NCBI RefSeq assembly: GCF_022539315.1
Contig: NC_066314.1
Location: 43,089,180 to 43,153,179, forward strand
Source of the DNA: Serinus canaria
Taxonomy: Eukaryota > Chordata > Aves > Passeriformes > Fringillidae
Reading direction: 5' to 3'
Length of the DNA stretch: 64,000 bases
Shown here: piece by piece, positions 1-15,100 of the stretch
How the letters are laid out: each line of letters begins with the position of its first letter
How positions within the stretch are numbered: the first letter of the stretch is position 1
Program-made: the position numbers and the translations under genes
The notes under the pieces: generated by a model
Seen by the model: only the letters and a program-made list of their open reading frames with translations
Databases searched by the model: none
Told to the model about the DNA's origin: nothing

Positions 1-93
1 TTTCTAAGACTGTGTCCATTAAATGCAAACAAAAAAAGGAAGAGGTCTTGGCAGAACAGGAGAAGTGATGCACACTTGATGTTCAAAGCGCAT
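1..93 (-). other. UBE2N: UBE2N 3' UTR, partial
   Basis: Sequence immediately after the UBE2N stop on the minus strand. No AATAAA signal is seen on that strand before the window edge, so the 3' UTR probably continues outside. Confidence 0.8.
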
Positions 94-134
94 TTAAATA
101 TTATTCATGGCATATAGCCTAGTCCATGCTCTGG
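94..134 (-). CDS. UBE2N: UBE2N coding exon 4 (C-terminus)
   Basis: 41 nt completing A140 and encoding [12 protein letters not shown], followed by TAA at 94-96. The acceptor is TTTACAG. It is too short to appear as an ORF on its own and was found by searching for the conserved UBE2N tail. Confidence 0.95.
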
Positions 135-3100
135 CTGTAAAGAGAAAGAAACACATTTAAGAAAAGATGCAGTTTTCAGGCTTGATTAAAGTAATTTTAA
201 ATTCATTTTCTTAAAGATCTCCTTGATACCACTGCTGCAAGCACACAAAATGTATCAGTTCTCAGATTTTTAAGTGCAATTTTGAATTCCAGCAGCTGTC
301 AACTTTTATATATTATAGAAGTAGTCTGACAGTAGTGGATACAAAAGTGAAGAGGCATAACATAGCAACTCATCCATTCCACTACAGCCTGCAACAGATG
401 CAGTATCAGAGATGTACTTTCCAGAACCTGTTAATCCATTCCTTAAGCTGTAGAGGACAAGCAGTAGAATGCTCCTTCATTTTACCAGAACTCCAAATTA
501 GACAGACTAGCAAATTAGGACTATCAAAATTCAAGGTAAAACAGATCAAGAGAGCTTCTTCTTCTATCAAGCCTCGCAGACTTAAAAATAGACCCCTGCA
601 GGCACATTCAGGACACCTGGACTATGACTGTATGCAGTAATTTTTTGTTTCTTCAAGTTGCAGACATAAAACTAGAGGTCAGGCTTTATATACCCCAAGC
701 AGTGAGTAGTAAGCCATTCCTAAAACTAGGGGGAAAAAAAAAGTTAGAAGATACATCACCTGTTTCTATGGCTTGGGCTTCATTGGTCTTCCATTGCTCA
801 GCTACATCATTTGCTAGTGGATCATCTGGATTGGGAGCACTTAACAAAGCCTGGATTGATAGCAGAACTGTACGAATCTGCAAAGCTGGGGACCATTTAT
901 CTGAAGAAACATTTACAGCACTATGAAACATCATATTCACCACAGTCTACAGAAATAGCAATTTTTTCCAGATTAAAGAAGCAGCAAGATATTCTTTAAA
1001 CACAAGAAAACTCTTTTTAGGGTCAACTTACAAACATCTGTATTTAATACCATAAGAATAAAGAAAACATAGTCCCACTTACCTTTCAAAATATCTAAAC
1101 ATATTCTTCCCAGCTTGTCTACATTAGGATGGTAAATTTTGGTCATGAAACGTACTTTAGGAGCTGCCATTGGATATTCTTCTGGAAGGAATAGTTCAAG
1201 TTTAAATGTCCCACCCTCAAAGGGGGAATCCTGTGGACCTGCGATGACCACATGAAAATAGCGTGCGTTGCTTTCATCTGGCTCTGCTTTTATCCCAGGG
1301 ACTGGCTCTGCCAGCAAGCGCTGGGTTTCCTAGAAGAAAAGGAGGCAATGAAACAAATAAAACCCATTTAAAATAAACATGACCTGTACCAACCATTTCA
1401 AAAGCAACAAGCATTCATTTAGCCTATATTCACAGAAACTGTGTTAAATTCCCTAAAGTCAAAGAACATCATGTGCAGAAAGGAGATGAGGCTGTGGAAA
1501 CTGGTACCCATCTCCTCTCAGATCCTTACCAGCAGTGTGTTTCTGTATCACACAGTAATAGATAACTAAGGTGCCTCAATTTTCTTAACTTTTGATTGAA
1601 CTATTGCCAAGCTGCTGTGTTTTCTCAATATACTTAAAAGCACTTTAAAGAATACCACAATTAAAACACCAAAAGTATTTCCCATTCTATCTTAAATAAA
1701 AACTCCCGTAAGTGAAAAGCCAAAGGGATTAATCACCCACAGAAAGTGTTCAAGGTTTACTCTTAACAAGAGTGGACTGGCTTATTAAGCTGAATATTTG
1801 TACTGGAATCAGATCCAGCTTCTGCAACACTAAAGGTGTATTTTAAGGATGTTTTATATATTTAAACACAGACGCATAAATAGCTTTGGTGTGAGCAATT
1901 TCAGCCTACAATTTCAGCCATGTTTAAAGTCACCCTAACAGACAGTAGACAACAGTCAAGATGTTCAGTGAACAGTAGAATTAGGGAAGGCCAGTCTCGT
2001 ACAGTGACCTTTGTTGCTCCATTCTTCTGCCAATCCTACTTCAGGCACCAAGCTGTGACCATAGCTAAGAGCTGCCCATCCTGCTAATGCACTGAGCAGA
2101 CAGACCAAGTCAGGTCTGTCTTCCCTTCCTCTGCTGCCTGTCTTCACAAGTCCTATGGGCACCATTCTAATTTTCATAAAAAAGATCCCAAGGCCAAAAT
2201 GGGCAAAAGGACACTAGGCAGGGACAAAAATCTCCTGCTAAAGCCTCATTTCCTCATGCAATTTTAGTCCCATTTCCTCTTTCCTTCTAAGAGTGAGTGC
2301 TTTTACTGTGTACACTTCATTTTTTCACTACCTTTCTGTGTTGGCTTTCACAAAGAAAAATTATCCTGTTTCTACTGATAGAAGATGTCAACTTGTAGGT
2401 GTATCATTATTTTATTATTTCAGTTTTATAGCATATTTATTCCAAACGTCTACAATAGCACTTCCAAGGATGGGGCATCCACAATTTCTCTGCACAACCT
2501 GTTTCACTACCTCACCACCCTCACAGTAAAGAAATTCTTCTTAACATCATATCTAAACCCACTCTCAGTTTGGAGCCATTTCTCTTGTGCTGTCAGTATG
2601 CACACCCTTATAGCCAGCCTCTCTCCAGTACAGTAAGTCTCTATACAAGCACAAAGCACACAGATTACCTCCACTTAGCTAAATAAATTCTTCAAACCTA
2701 GCAGCATTACTCTTGCAGAAATAAGTGTACACAGCATTTAAGTGATATGGCTGTCTTGATGCAGTTAAATAACACCTCATTTTACAAAAACTGATCAATA
2801 CATAAAGAAGTAAAGTCATGGTAATTTATTCCAAAATCCAATTACTCATCTCTGAATTGTCAAGGTCCTACAAATTACATTATGGAATTTATTACTATGT
2901 ATATTTGCAAACCTAAAACTAAATATATCTGGGGTGCTTCCTTGTTGCAACTACATATTATCTATTTATCTGCATAGACATTAGATGTCACTTATACCCC
3001 TCACTGGAAGTCAGTAAGAAACTACAGACTATCCCTGTAAGTACATAAACCATTCTCAGGTTTTTTCAGCAGGCTGTCAGTATGAGTGCTGCCCCGTGTA

Positions 3101-6100
3101 AATGAGACAATTTGGGTCCCTGCCTGTGAAAGACCATATACTGTTTGACAGCTCTGGCAGAGGAAAGTGTCTTATGCTAAACATAAACTAATGTGAGCCA
3201 ACGGAAAACTTAAAAATAAGGAACTTATGGATAAGACCAATTTTTAAGCTTTTTCACAGCTGGACTTCGCCAGAGATGTGCTTGTAAGGAAACCGTGGCT
3301 TGGGTTCTGATGGGCATGCTCAAAGACTATTTTTTAATATTAAGGATGACACATTTTAATAGCTGGGCTGATCTCAGCAGTCCCCAGCTCTCCCTCAGTC
3401 AGCCCAGTCCTCAGACTGCATCCCTAATTAAACCAGGATGCTGACTGTAACCACACTGGGGAGCCAATCCTGGCTTAAAATAACCCAGAATCAGCAGCTC
3501 TCTGGCAGCAGCATCAGCACTTCTACCTGCCAGCAGATCTGAGGGAGCAGTGCCTGGCTGTAAGCTGCACATTCGCCACTAAAAACCATTTGTCAGTAAA
3601 CAACAGGAGAACCCATATATGAGAAAAACAATTCTTTCAATGCAGGCACCCCATAATACCTAGGGGGCTGTACCATTGTGAGCATGTCACCCTGCTCAGA
3701 AAGCCCTTCATGCCTCCACATTTTGTGACTGTGGTGACCTTGCTATTAAACACCCTAGAAAAAGGGGGGGCCAAGAAGAGCATTTGTGCTGCACACAGCA
3801 ACTCGAGTACTGTGTCTACTCTGAGCCCACAGGGGCCCCTTGGGGAACATTAATATTAGATGAAAATTCCAAAGAGGCACACCTTGCTTCCTGCACTGTG
3901 CACAGAGCTCCATCACTATCGGTGTCACTGAAGCTGTTTTTAAACAGAAAAAAGGATCAACACCTGTGAAGGAACTGGTTGAAACTCATCTTTCACACGT
4001 GCCAGGCTCTGCTGCAGCAGAGAGCAAGCACCAGGCTAAACTTCTCCAAAACACTCAAAACAAAAGGCCATGATCCCATGAACACACATCACTGCCTCTG
4101 TCAACAGCTTCAGAAAACACAACTTTTTAGAACTGTAAAACACAGACGAGCTTGTTAGACTGCGAGGAACACAGATGACGTTTATGGAGCGAATGTGCAA
4201 CGCTTGTACTTGAATATATCAACACCTCCTAAATTCTGACAGTGAATAAGGGTTTTGTCCTGCAATTATGAAGACTTTAACAACGGTATCTTAAATATAT
4301 TTGGGGGGACACCATGAAAGAGGAACAGAAAGGGAGAAATTAATCAAAAAGTTACAATGTAAGGTCTAAGCATATAAAATGCTTAAACATACAACTAGGC
4401 CCAATTCTAAAGGGATTATAGGGACTTGATTTCCACATTTTAGGGTAAGATGGACAGTTGCAGACATGCTAATACTAAAATAAATTTGATTTGCCATAAA
4501 ATTTGCAAAACTAAGTGATATTTGAGAGAAAAAATTGTGAGTATACAAGCAGTGCTATGCACCTGGTCAGGAAGCTTACCTATTGATAGATTTTAATTCT
4601 TTAAAGTGTACATTACCAATTCAAAAAAACAAAACAACAAACAAACAAAACCAAACCAAAAAATAAACAGAAAAAAATACTGCAAAAAATAACTACCTGC
4701 CACCCAGTACATGACCCGCAAGGGAATGATGAGATACAGACAAAACAAGAAAATGTTGAACTACACATTGATCTTATTCTCTAATTCCCAGAGGATGGCT
4801 ACCCAATGAAAATAAGTCTCCCAAACATATTTAAATAAATAAATTAATGTTTAATTTATTTTAATTAAACTTTTAACTTACCACCTTTATTAACTCATCA
4901 GGACAACTGAACACATGCAATACTTGATTTCCTATTTTTTTTTAGGCAGACTTTCTTACACTTTTTTAAATAAGGAAGTGAGTTTTATGCACTCTGTTAC
5001 TTCCCCCTTTCCCTCAAAAACTGCCTTTAAACCCTTTGTCCAATTTCAACTGTTCTGTACCTTTTGTAAGCTGTCAGTAACCAAGCTCAGTGCTACTGGA
5101 GAGGAAGACATGAACAGCTCCAATACTACTACTGCTCTTTGGCCAGTTTATTCCAACCAAGCACATACCACCCTTGCCCAGCAAAAAACTCTGACAATAG
5201 GGATAAAAAGAGCTGAAACACAAAAATAAAATATGCTAAAAATGACAAATATTTCAGAGAAAACTGGGTTTTGCAGTTCTGCTGCTCACAATAAATGTTT
5301 TTATAACAGAACAGTTAATTTTGTCTCCAACAAGAACACAGACTCCCATCAAGTTCCAGAACTGTATTATGTAGTGGTTTTTATTAGCTCTCCTCTAGCA
5401 TAGTTTCACAGAAGATATTCCAGCACATATTTTGAAAGCTCTAGAGCCTTCAGTGAAGTTTCCCATGCTGCTATAGGCAATTATCTGTCATACTCTGCAA
5501 TGTTTTTAGTTTGAGATTTCTTCTCACTCTTGTATTTACTCCACTTTTTCCAATTCCAAGTTATGTAACAATTTTCACTGACCAAAATAAATTAATAAAC
5601 CCAAAAAGATAAATGCCAGCCCATACTTGAAAAAAAATACATCTGACAATCACAACTGGTTATGCCTCCCCCCTTTTTATGTCTTCCCTCTTTTATTTTT
5701 AATTAAGTGGTTAGAAAACACAGAAGTGTTGAAGGTGTTTTGACAAGCCAAAGCAAAGCTTTCCTTATTAACACAGGTGGCCTGAAGCAGAGTGACAGAT
5801 GATACTGATGGGACAGATGGTGTAGCTGACATTCTGCACAGCTATTCTTCTATGAAGACGTTACATTGCAAACTAATTATACCTGAGGGGGAAGAAAGCC
5901 TCAACCTGTTTTTACAGTAACATGTGAGGATAGGAAGCCTCAGGAAGAGAGAGCATTGTGATCTTTAGAAGAGACCAGCAGAGCAGGAGGCAGGGGTGAG
6001 AGCTTTTGAGGTTGCCAAGACTAGGAGAAGCCACACAATGAGGAGAGATGGATCTGCAGGAAAGTAGGTTTCATTCGTTCTTTGAGCTATTGCTTGGTTA

Positions 6101-9100
6101 TTCTGCTTTCAGTCAAAGGGGGGAAAATGTTACTGAAAAGCAGATATAACCACCAGGATTCTCCTTGTTCATACACACAGAGTAAGACAGAGCACTTCTT
6201 TAAGGAAGTAAACTGAACAGCCTAGAAGATGCTTCCATACAGACATACAGGAAAATCAACTGCTAACGAACATGGAGGTATGAGCAAGCATACAAAGGAG
6301 GAATCCACTAGAAATAAACTATTTAAATTACTTTCAGTCTTGCAGCAGTGGTTACAAAAGCCTCAAGCTGTCAAGGCCTTAGTCAAAACAGCTAAAAAGA
6401 TTTCTGTGAGCTACCCTTCTCAAAAACAAAAAGTTACTTCAGAATCTTGCTTGCTATCAACAGACTAAGGCAGCACCAAATAACTACAAGTAGAAACTGC
6501 CAAAATACAAAAGCAGCAAATACCAGAATCAGAAGATTTTACCTATGCAAGTACTTGCAAAAAAACCCCAAAGGTCATTTCCTACCTAGCAGAGCCACTG
6601 CAGCTGAACTGTAAAGCTTCTCTGTCTGACAGAGACCACTACAGTACTGAAGGAAGAAATTCTGGCATGGAATTAGACAATTTTAAAAGCTTCTTCGTTG
6701 CCTTTTGCAAAGGAGAACTATTTTTCGCTTGGAAAAATAGTGCAATTCTGTTCCCTGTGCTATGGCAATAGTTAACCACCACAAATTTTACACTGCCTGC
6801 CAAACGACGTGGCTAAAACAGTTAGGAACAAATCAATATTGAGCACCCATAAAATATGTGACCTTTAAAGCTCCTGTGTGAATGCCACTAGAATTTAAGA
6901 GAAGCTTGCCTGTGAAGTCAGCACAAACTAGCTCAGAGAAGAAATCCAAGCTCCATATCTCTCGACAAATGTGCTTTGCTTAGTAATTCAGCTACCTGCA
7001 TCTCATTTTCCTGATACTCCAGTTTTCTTATTTCACAATCAATATTACTGCTATGCAGATTACTTTAATAAATAAAACATGCTGCCTATTAGTCCACTAA
7101 CACTGTGGTCTCAATGAGTGTTACAATTGAAGGAATTTTACAGAATGGTCTTCTGGTCCACATTATCCTTTAATACCAGCAGTGAAATCACCTAGTGAGC
7201 TTTGTAAAATCCGTTAGAACAAAGGCAGTTTAGAGAAATCACACCACCTTACAGGGTCTGAATATTGTAAGGTGATAAATGATCAGCCACTGCAGAAAGG
7301 AAAGAAAAAACCAAATTTGTAGTGCCTTTGCAGTTCAGCCCATTATGCACTTTCACTTTTGCCTGTACAGCTGTCTCTTGACCTCATGGTCTAACACAGC
7401 AAGTGCCCAATCTGGAAGAAAAGAAAAGAAAGAGAAAAAGTCATTCAGGAGAGAAGAGTCCCTGATGCAGTGCACCAGATGTTCCATGCAAACAGTTGTG
7501 CCAATAAAAAGCAAGGGGCAAACACATGCTCTCAGAAGGATGGGAGAAGATTCCTTTTGCTGAAAGGGCTGGTTCAAAGAGCTGGGACTGCAGTGTTAAC
7601 CACAGTGGGATACCAGCGTAACAGATTACTGTTCTGTAACTAACCTAAAAAGGAAATGCAGAGCCTTCCTCCTCATTCCAAAGGAAGAAGCTTAACTACC
7701 AACTAGGCTAATATCAGTAACAGATGGCAAACTACTAAATTAAAAGTCTTCACCCATCTATAAAAGTCTTATACACTAAAGACTCCACATATCCCTAACA
7801 GTTATCTAAGAACCTTTAATAGCATTAAGACTACAGAAAAGCGTCCTTATGGCTAGCAACTTTATGCTAGTACCTTAAAAAGAGAGATAGTATCATTCAG
7901 AGGCTGACATATCTGTGATAAAATTATTCTGAAACTTCAAAACACAAAACATTAATAATGGCCTCTTACATAAAGAGAAAACACTGCAGGTCTTAAAGCT
8001 ATTAAGTATCTGAAATGGCACAATACCACACCATTATACAAAGTCTCAGGGGAATGATTCTTTCCTCATATTTTCAGTAGCACATTTACCAGCTCAATTC
8101 TCTAAGCAGTAGTCAAGCAATTTTCCTTTCGTATCACCTACTACAACAGACATTACACTCCTACAACTTTGTCAGACCAAGGCAAGGTACAAGTTCTCTC
8201 TAATCTATGTTAGACAGTGAGAAAGTGTAGGCAGTGTCTATCCTTACCTGTAGGTTCAACTAACCCTACCTTTATTCTGAACAGATCACAGAATACAGAT
8301 GATGGATGTTGGCTTAACCTACAACAAGAATTACAGCTCAAGTATGAGTGTTTATTGCTGCCACCTTGCCAGAAATTACCATTCTGCAAATCTAGAGAGA
8401 AAGCACACCCTGACAGCATTCTCAATGCAACTTAGGAAAAGTGAGCTAGGTCTTTTTAACCAGATCTTTAATCTGAAAAATGATGATTGACAACATAAAA
8501 ACTCTGCTGCCATCCAGCAGAGGACAGGAACTTCCAATAGAAACCATGAAACAGCTGGCACTGACTGTGGATAAAAGCATCTTCCACCAGTACAAACGAA
8601 AAAAATCTGCACATCCCTTGACAAGTTTCTTCCACAGGTGCTACAGGAGAAGATCTCCAAACAGCCAGTTCCCAAACTTTTTGGTAACCCTGGCCATTTA
8701 CAAAAGGAACAATAGGATGCAATGCAACACTACAGGAATAATCCCAAAATGATAAAAAAGAAGCATTACTTGTAAAATTAAAAAGGCACCCCAATTGAAA
8801 GAAATCCACATCAGCTTGCCTTTTTTTTGTTTGTTTGTTTTTTGGGGTTTTTTTTTGTATTTGGTATGATCTAATTCAACTGCATTACCAACTGAGCGTA
8901 TGTACAGGGTGTATGTGTCAGGTTGCTGGCAGTAGAGGGGCTCCAGGGGTGACCTCTGAGAGGAGAGGCCAGGAGCTGTACCTCACCAGACACAGCCAGC
9001 TCCAAAAACATGCCACAGGACATGGTGAACCCATCAGCCAAGCTGGTGGCACACCTGGGAAAAGTATCTAAGAAATACAGAAAACACCACCACACAGAGA

Positions 9101-12100
9101 GAACAGCAAGGGGTTAAAAAAAAAAAACAATTGTGTGCAAAACTAATGTGAACAGCAAGGTCAGAGAAGGACAGTAAGGACAAACTCCAGGCACTGTGCA
9201 AAGATTCCCTGTAGCCCATGAAGGATCACAGGGGAGCACGTACCCATACTGCAGCCCATAGAGTGGACCACTCTGGAGCATAGGTAAAGTGTGAGGAGGA
9301 AGGAACAGCAGAGAGGAGCTGTTGTGGACTAACCATAAACCCCCATTCTTCACCCCCTTGCATCCATCAGGGACAGGCAAGTTGGGGAGCAAGGAGTGAA
9401 GGACTGAAATTCAGTTCTGGAAAAGGGTGGCAGCAAAGGTGCTGTTTAAATTCTGTCTTTGTTTCTCACCATCTATCTTACCTGGAAGCAAATTAACTAA
9501 TTAATGTGCCCCAAGTAGAGCCTGTTTTGCCATGATGATTATCGGTAAATTGACCTTTTCCTTCTTATTTTTTCTCCCCTGCCTGGTGGAGGTGGGGAGA
9601 GTGGCTGGGTGAGCACCTGGCCAAGGTCAGCCCACCTTGTCATAAACCACACAGTACTTTTCAATCTGTGGTTGAGATGTTGTATCCAGGACCACTTTTA
9701 GAAAGAATGCAGTAGACAGTTTCAGACTCCACAGATGATACTGAAAATCAAGAATTTTTGAGAAAGAGATGACAGACTTAAAATTAAAACCACTAGCTCC
9801 ATTTCCTGCTACAGTTGAAATAATAACACTTATCACTTGCAGGGTATCACACATAACAATTTATGCAGGAGAAAATGTGATGAGGAAAAGAGAGATCTTT
9901 CAGTTTAACTGATTGCTCATCAGTTACTTCAGTATTTGCTTCCTAAGGGAGATTTGCTGCCAAATCCCCTAGGAAGATTTCTAAAACAGATGAAAAGACA
10001 CTACCAATAGCAAAAATCAAAGGTGTTTTTTTTTTTTAATTACACCTAAGTTCCACTAATTTTTAGTCATTGAGAGTACAAGTCCTTTGTTTCATTTTTC
10101 ATTGGCTGTTGAGTTTACAATTAAGTCAAATTGCTTTTCTACCCACCATTTCAGCATGGTTCTCAGTCCTTCTTGAGTAACTCCACTCAACTCTGTAACC
10201 ACCTCCACCATTTCCTTTCCTCACAAAATGCAAGTTTGCCTGAATGGGAAGCTTTGACTTCTCAGCAGTCATCCTTCCATGTACTCCCCTCATCAGCCCA
10301 AGTATTTGCAAAGTCAAATAACAGATGAGATCACAGAACTGACTTGGTTTAACAAATAACCTTTACTGCAGAGTTCTGAGCCAAATCAGTTCCTCAGTCT
10401 AATGTCACCTCAGTGGCACAAAAATTTTTGTGCGAGCACAGTCCAAGCTGAATCTGTTCATACAGTAAAGCTGTTCAACCTGAATCAGAATCACAGAACA
10501 GCCTGGGTTGGAAATGACCTTCAAGATCACCTAGTCCAACTCCCTTGCTGTGGGCAAGGACACCTCCCACCAGGTTGGCTTGCTCAGAGCCCTATCCAAC
10601 CTGGCCTTAAACACTTCCAGGAAAGGGACATCCACAGCTTCACTGACCAACTTGTTCCAGTGCCTCACCACCCTCACAGTAAAGAATTTCTTCCTTACAT
10701 CTAATCTAAACATGCCCTCTTTCAGTTTGAATCCACGCCCCTTCTCCTATCCCTCTATGCCCTTGTAAAAGTCCTCCAGCTCTTCTGTAGCTCTTCTACT
10801 TTAGGTACCGGGAGGCTGCTACAAGAATGAGCCAGATTTATCACATCACAAACTTCTGGTTAAGCTAACTTCACTAGGTGGTAACTTCTTCACTTTGTGC
10901 AGCTCTCTGCAAAAAACAGAAGTATTATAATCAACTCCAGCATTTCAATTCAGACTACACAGACAACACATTTCTTTCATTCTTTCCTTCTGACCACAGG
11001 TAACCCTTGCCAGTTACCAGTGTCATTACCTTCCAACTACATCCAATAGTCCAGGTTAATTTTGGGGTATGAATAGAAACTTAAGGCTTTTGTTAAAGCA
11101 CTATATTGGCACAGTGATAAGTTAAAATTACTTGCCAAATGACAATTCTTTCCTGTTTGACTGCAATAAAGGGGAAGATCACACTGATCTCCTTCACCGA
11201 GGAGTGATAAATTGCACACAAGAAAGTAAAAAAGCATGCACATTTTTTGCTTTGGTTTTTGAGGGGAAGGCAATAAGAAAAACTGAAAATTATCAGTCAA
11301 AACTGTCTTCTACATATAGGGGTAAAGCTGCCTCAGAAAACCACAAAGATTTAATTCAAAACTTAGTATTGCATTACATCACATTTTGGCACAAATTCTT
11401 CCAGGGTCTATCAATTCATTAGCTACAACTATGTAAAGAACCAGCTGTAACCAGCATTACTGAAAACAAATTGGTTACCTAAGCAAATGTCATATTGTCA
11501 GAGAGATTTCAGAATGTTTACATTAAAATTATATCACTGTAAAACAACTTCATTGAAGAAAATCTGAAAATAATTACCTCTTAGAACAAAGAAAAAAAGA
11601 ATTAGCAGCAAAGTCTATTAAACTGTAAAGCAAGGGTCAAACATCATAAATAGGAGGCTATACTTTAGTTCACAAAAGCCAGTCTCCACATGAATTCTCT
11701 TCCCTGCCATATAATCCCCAAGAGTCAGTATTCCACATGCCCCCACTTCCTAGACTCATTCTGGCTAGTGTCTCTTGCACATTAACGTTTCTACCACCCT
11801 GCAGGTCCCCAGACTCCATCACTAGCCCCAAATGTATCCAACACCACCTCCCAAAACGGCAAGAAAATATGTTCAAAGTGTCAACATGTCTAAGGCATCA
11901 GCTGTAAAAAAAAAACAAACAAAAAAAAAAAAAAAAAAACAAAAAAGCAAACAAACAAACAAAAAAAAACCACCAAAAAACAGTGGTACAGCAGATTTAG
12001 AAAACATTATCTAGTACTCGACATACAGACAGTTGTCCAACAAATTGATACTGCAGCTCTGCTAAGCCAGCACTGTGAATGAACTCTGGATTGCTCACAA

Positions 12101-15100
12101 TCCTCTCACACCCTTCTGGCTCTCTAAATCCCATCACCACTCAATTTTAACCACTGCAAAACCACTTGCAATGAGATGGACACAAATGTATTCCAAGTAA
12201 CAGCGCCTTCCCAGAAGAAAAAAAAAAATAACCAGAATCTAACCACTCTTGAAAGAAGACCTTGTAACCAAGCAGTAACATGAAGAGGGGCATTTTAAGG
12301 TCAGCAGCACCTCCCCCGAGAATGACCTCATTCTCAATTTTTCCACAGCAGATTACAGGATTTTGGAACTGTGAATCTGAGATCCTATGCAAATTCCTAA
12401 AGGATTATCTATGTGATAGCACAGATAGAGCTTATCATGGTGCATCTCCAGCTATTGTAAAGTAAGGCATAACTGAATTCACTAAGCTAAGAGTGTAAAC
12501 CACTCCTGCAGTTATACTGATGGACCACATTTGCACTGGAGGCCTGCATTCACATATGGTGCAGAGTCAACAATCAAAGTGTGGTTAATGCAAACAGTAA
12601 TTCGTACGGAGCTTCTGTCCAAATGCTATCTATACTGAGTTTGTATGGCAAGGGTCTGGTAGCGGGGCAGGCCCATTGAGGTGCTTCTGTGAGAAGCTGC
12701 CAGAAGCTTCCCCAATGTGCACCTGAGCCAGTGGCAGCCAGCTCCAAGACAGATCTGCCTCTGGCCAAGTCTGAGCCCATGAGCAATGGTGGTAGCACCT
12801 CTGAGGTAATATATTTAAGAAACAGAAAAAAACCACAATCTGGACAGCAGCAGACAAAGAAAAGAGATTATGTGAGAACAGCAACTCTGCAGACCCCAAT
12901 GCCAGTGCAGAAGTAGAGGGAGGAGGTGCTCCAGGCGTGGGGGCAGAGATTCCCCCACAGCCCACAGTGACACAGGCTGTACCCCTGCAGCCCATGGATG
13001 ACCCCATGCTGGAGCACAAGGATGCAGCCATAGGAGACTGTGACCCCATGGGAAGCCTACAGTGGAGCAAGCTCCTGGCAGGTCCTGGTGTGAGAGAAGC
13101 CCATGCTGGAGCAGGTTTGCTGGCATGTGTGACCCATGTGGTGTGAACTTGTGATCCACGCTGAAGCAGTCTGATCCTGAAGGACTGCACCCTGTGGAAA
13201 GGACCCACGGTGGAGGAATTAATGAACACTGTAGCCTGTGGGAAGGATTCATGTTGGAGAAGTTCTTGAGAGACCCCACGCTGGAGCAGGCAAAGAGTAC
13301 AGAGTTCTGCCCCTAAGGAGGATAGAGCAACAGTGAAAACTGAACAAAATCCCCACTTCCCATTCTCCTGCACTGCTGAGGGATAGGGATGAAAAATCAG
13401 GAATGAAGCTGAGCCCAGGAAGAAGGGTGAGGTGAGGGGGAAGGTGTTTTAAAATTTAGGTTTCATTTCTCATTAACCTACTAGGATTTGATAAGTAATA
13501 AATGATATTAATTTCCCCAAGTCAAGTCTGTTCTGCTCATAACTTCAATGGGCAAGTGATCCCTCCCTGTGGTTCTCTTGACCCAAGAACCTTTGGTTGT
13601 ACTTTCTCTCCCCTGCTCAGATGAGGGGAGGGCTACAGCGGTGTCCAGCCAGGGTCAATCCCCCACACCATCTATGGCAAAACTTGCAATTTGCTCCTCA
13701 CTATTAATCCAGCAGACTCAAGTAACTTAAAAAATGTGGTTTTGTTTTGTACTATTACACAAAACAAATTTTGAGGATACTCTGAAAGCCATCTAAACAT
13801 AACAGACATATACAGTATAAAACAACTGCGTGCAAAGCAATAAAAATCCATTGTTTTACTATTGGTTTGTGTCTCAAAGTTGCTCAAGTATTATACAAGA
13901 TAGTCAAACAGGATTATTGCCTCTGTCTGGGTTATTTGCTGGAGTTTTCCTCAATTTTTATTCTACAGTGTCTACTGAAAGCCTCTTTAAGGAAAAGGTT
14001 GTGAAAAGTTACCAGTGCCCTCTGAAAGATCTGTTATTAAGACTCCACATTTTCTTTCTAGAACTTAACCTGACTAGACCTAACTGGAAGGTTTTCTTAT
14101 CCTCTGGGCCTGAGCCTTCTTCTCAGCTTCTCTCCCCTACCTGCACAAAGCATCTGTCCTGGCAAGCTTCAGGCTCCCAATACCTGCCTGTACGCTCCTC
14201 CCACTATCCCAGCCAGCCCAGACCATATCGGTCACCTGGCAAGAAGGCTCAGTGAGGGTTGCAAAACAGCACATGTACTATCTTTCTGCACCTGGGGGGG
14301 AAGGGGGAGACAGGAGCAGGGTTTTAAGAGTACAAAAACACCTCTGAAAATTCCCAAAATTTTCACCCTTTTATCAAATTTGAAGTTATCCACAAGATTC
14401 AAATGGCATACAAGATGCAAAGAGACATTACAACCTCTGATAAATGTCGAGGTACAGCATTCTTCAGAAGCAATGTTTTCTGTGCCTAACCACAATCCAA
14501 AGAAATACAAAACACCACAAAAAGGTATTAGGTTTACCTTGAGTCTTTGTTATTTAATTTTTTTTTTTATTTGGGAAATAAAAAAGTGATCAGATATGTC
14601 ACAGAAATCAAAAAGCAGCAGTGACTTAAATTTTCATGTGGAGACAAAAGTCCATGCCTCAAAAATCCAAAGCTTTCAAGAAAGAGTTAGAAACTTCAAG
14701 TTGGCTGCCAGTAACACCTTTAAAGAACTTCTAGAAAGTTCCAGCTGCAGACTAAATGCCTGATTTATATTAGAAAAAAACCCTCAAATATATAAGGCTG
14801 ATTATACTGACCTCTACTATAGAATGCTCTAAGTGCCTAGCATCACACACACCAAGAGAACCTCCATAAAACCTCTCAGAAATTTTACATTTTGAAGCAG
14901 CATTTTGTAGCTAGCAATCCAACCATTCTAAGAGTTTCAGAAAGTACAGGAAGCAGGAGTTCACTGCAGATAATGGAAATAGCTTCTCACAGTAAATAGC
15001 AAGGAATGCACAACTCAGACAACACCATAGTATTGTGCAGGGGAGGAAGTCAAAGCCTCTGTAATTTAACACTGATAAATTAATTAGAAAAAAAATCTGA

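Noticed and set aside
973..1317. 114-residue minus-strand frame beginning [14 protein letters not shown]
   Set aside because: It is UBE2N exon 2 starting from an internal TTG and reading through the donor into intron 2; the true gene is the spliced one.
8376..8809. Overlapping 90-113 residue frames on both strands near 8.4-8.8 kb
   Set aside because: No recognisable domain, no splice context, and inside UBE2N intron 1; probably chance openness or an unnamed old repeat.
12630..13373. 247-residue minus-strand open frame
   Set aside because: It lies wholly inside a solo LTR on the opposite strand, with low-complexity Ser/Leu composition and no family resemblance.
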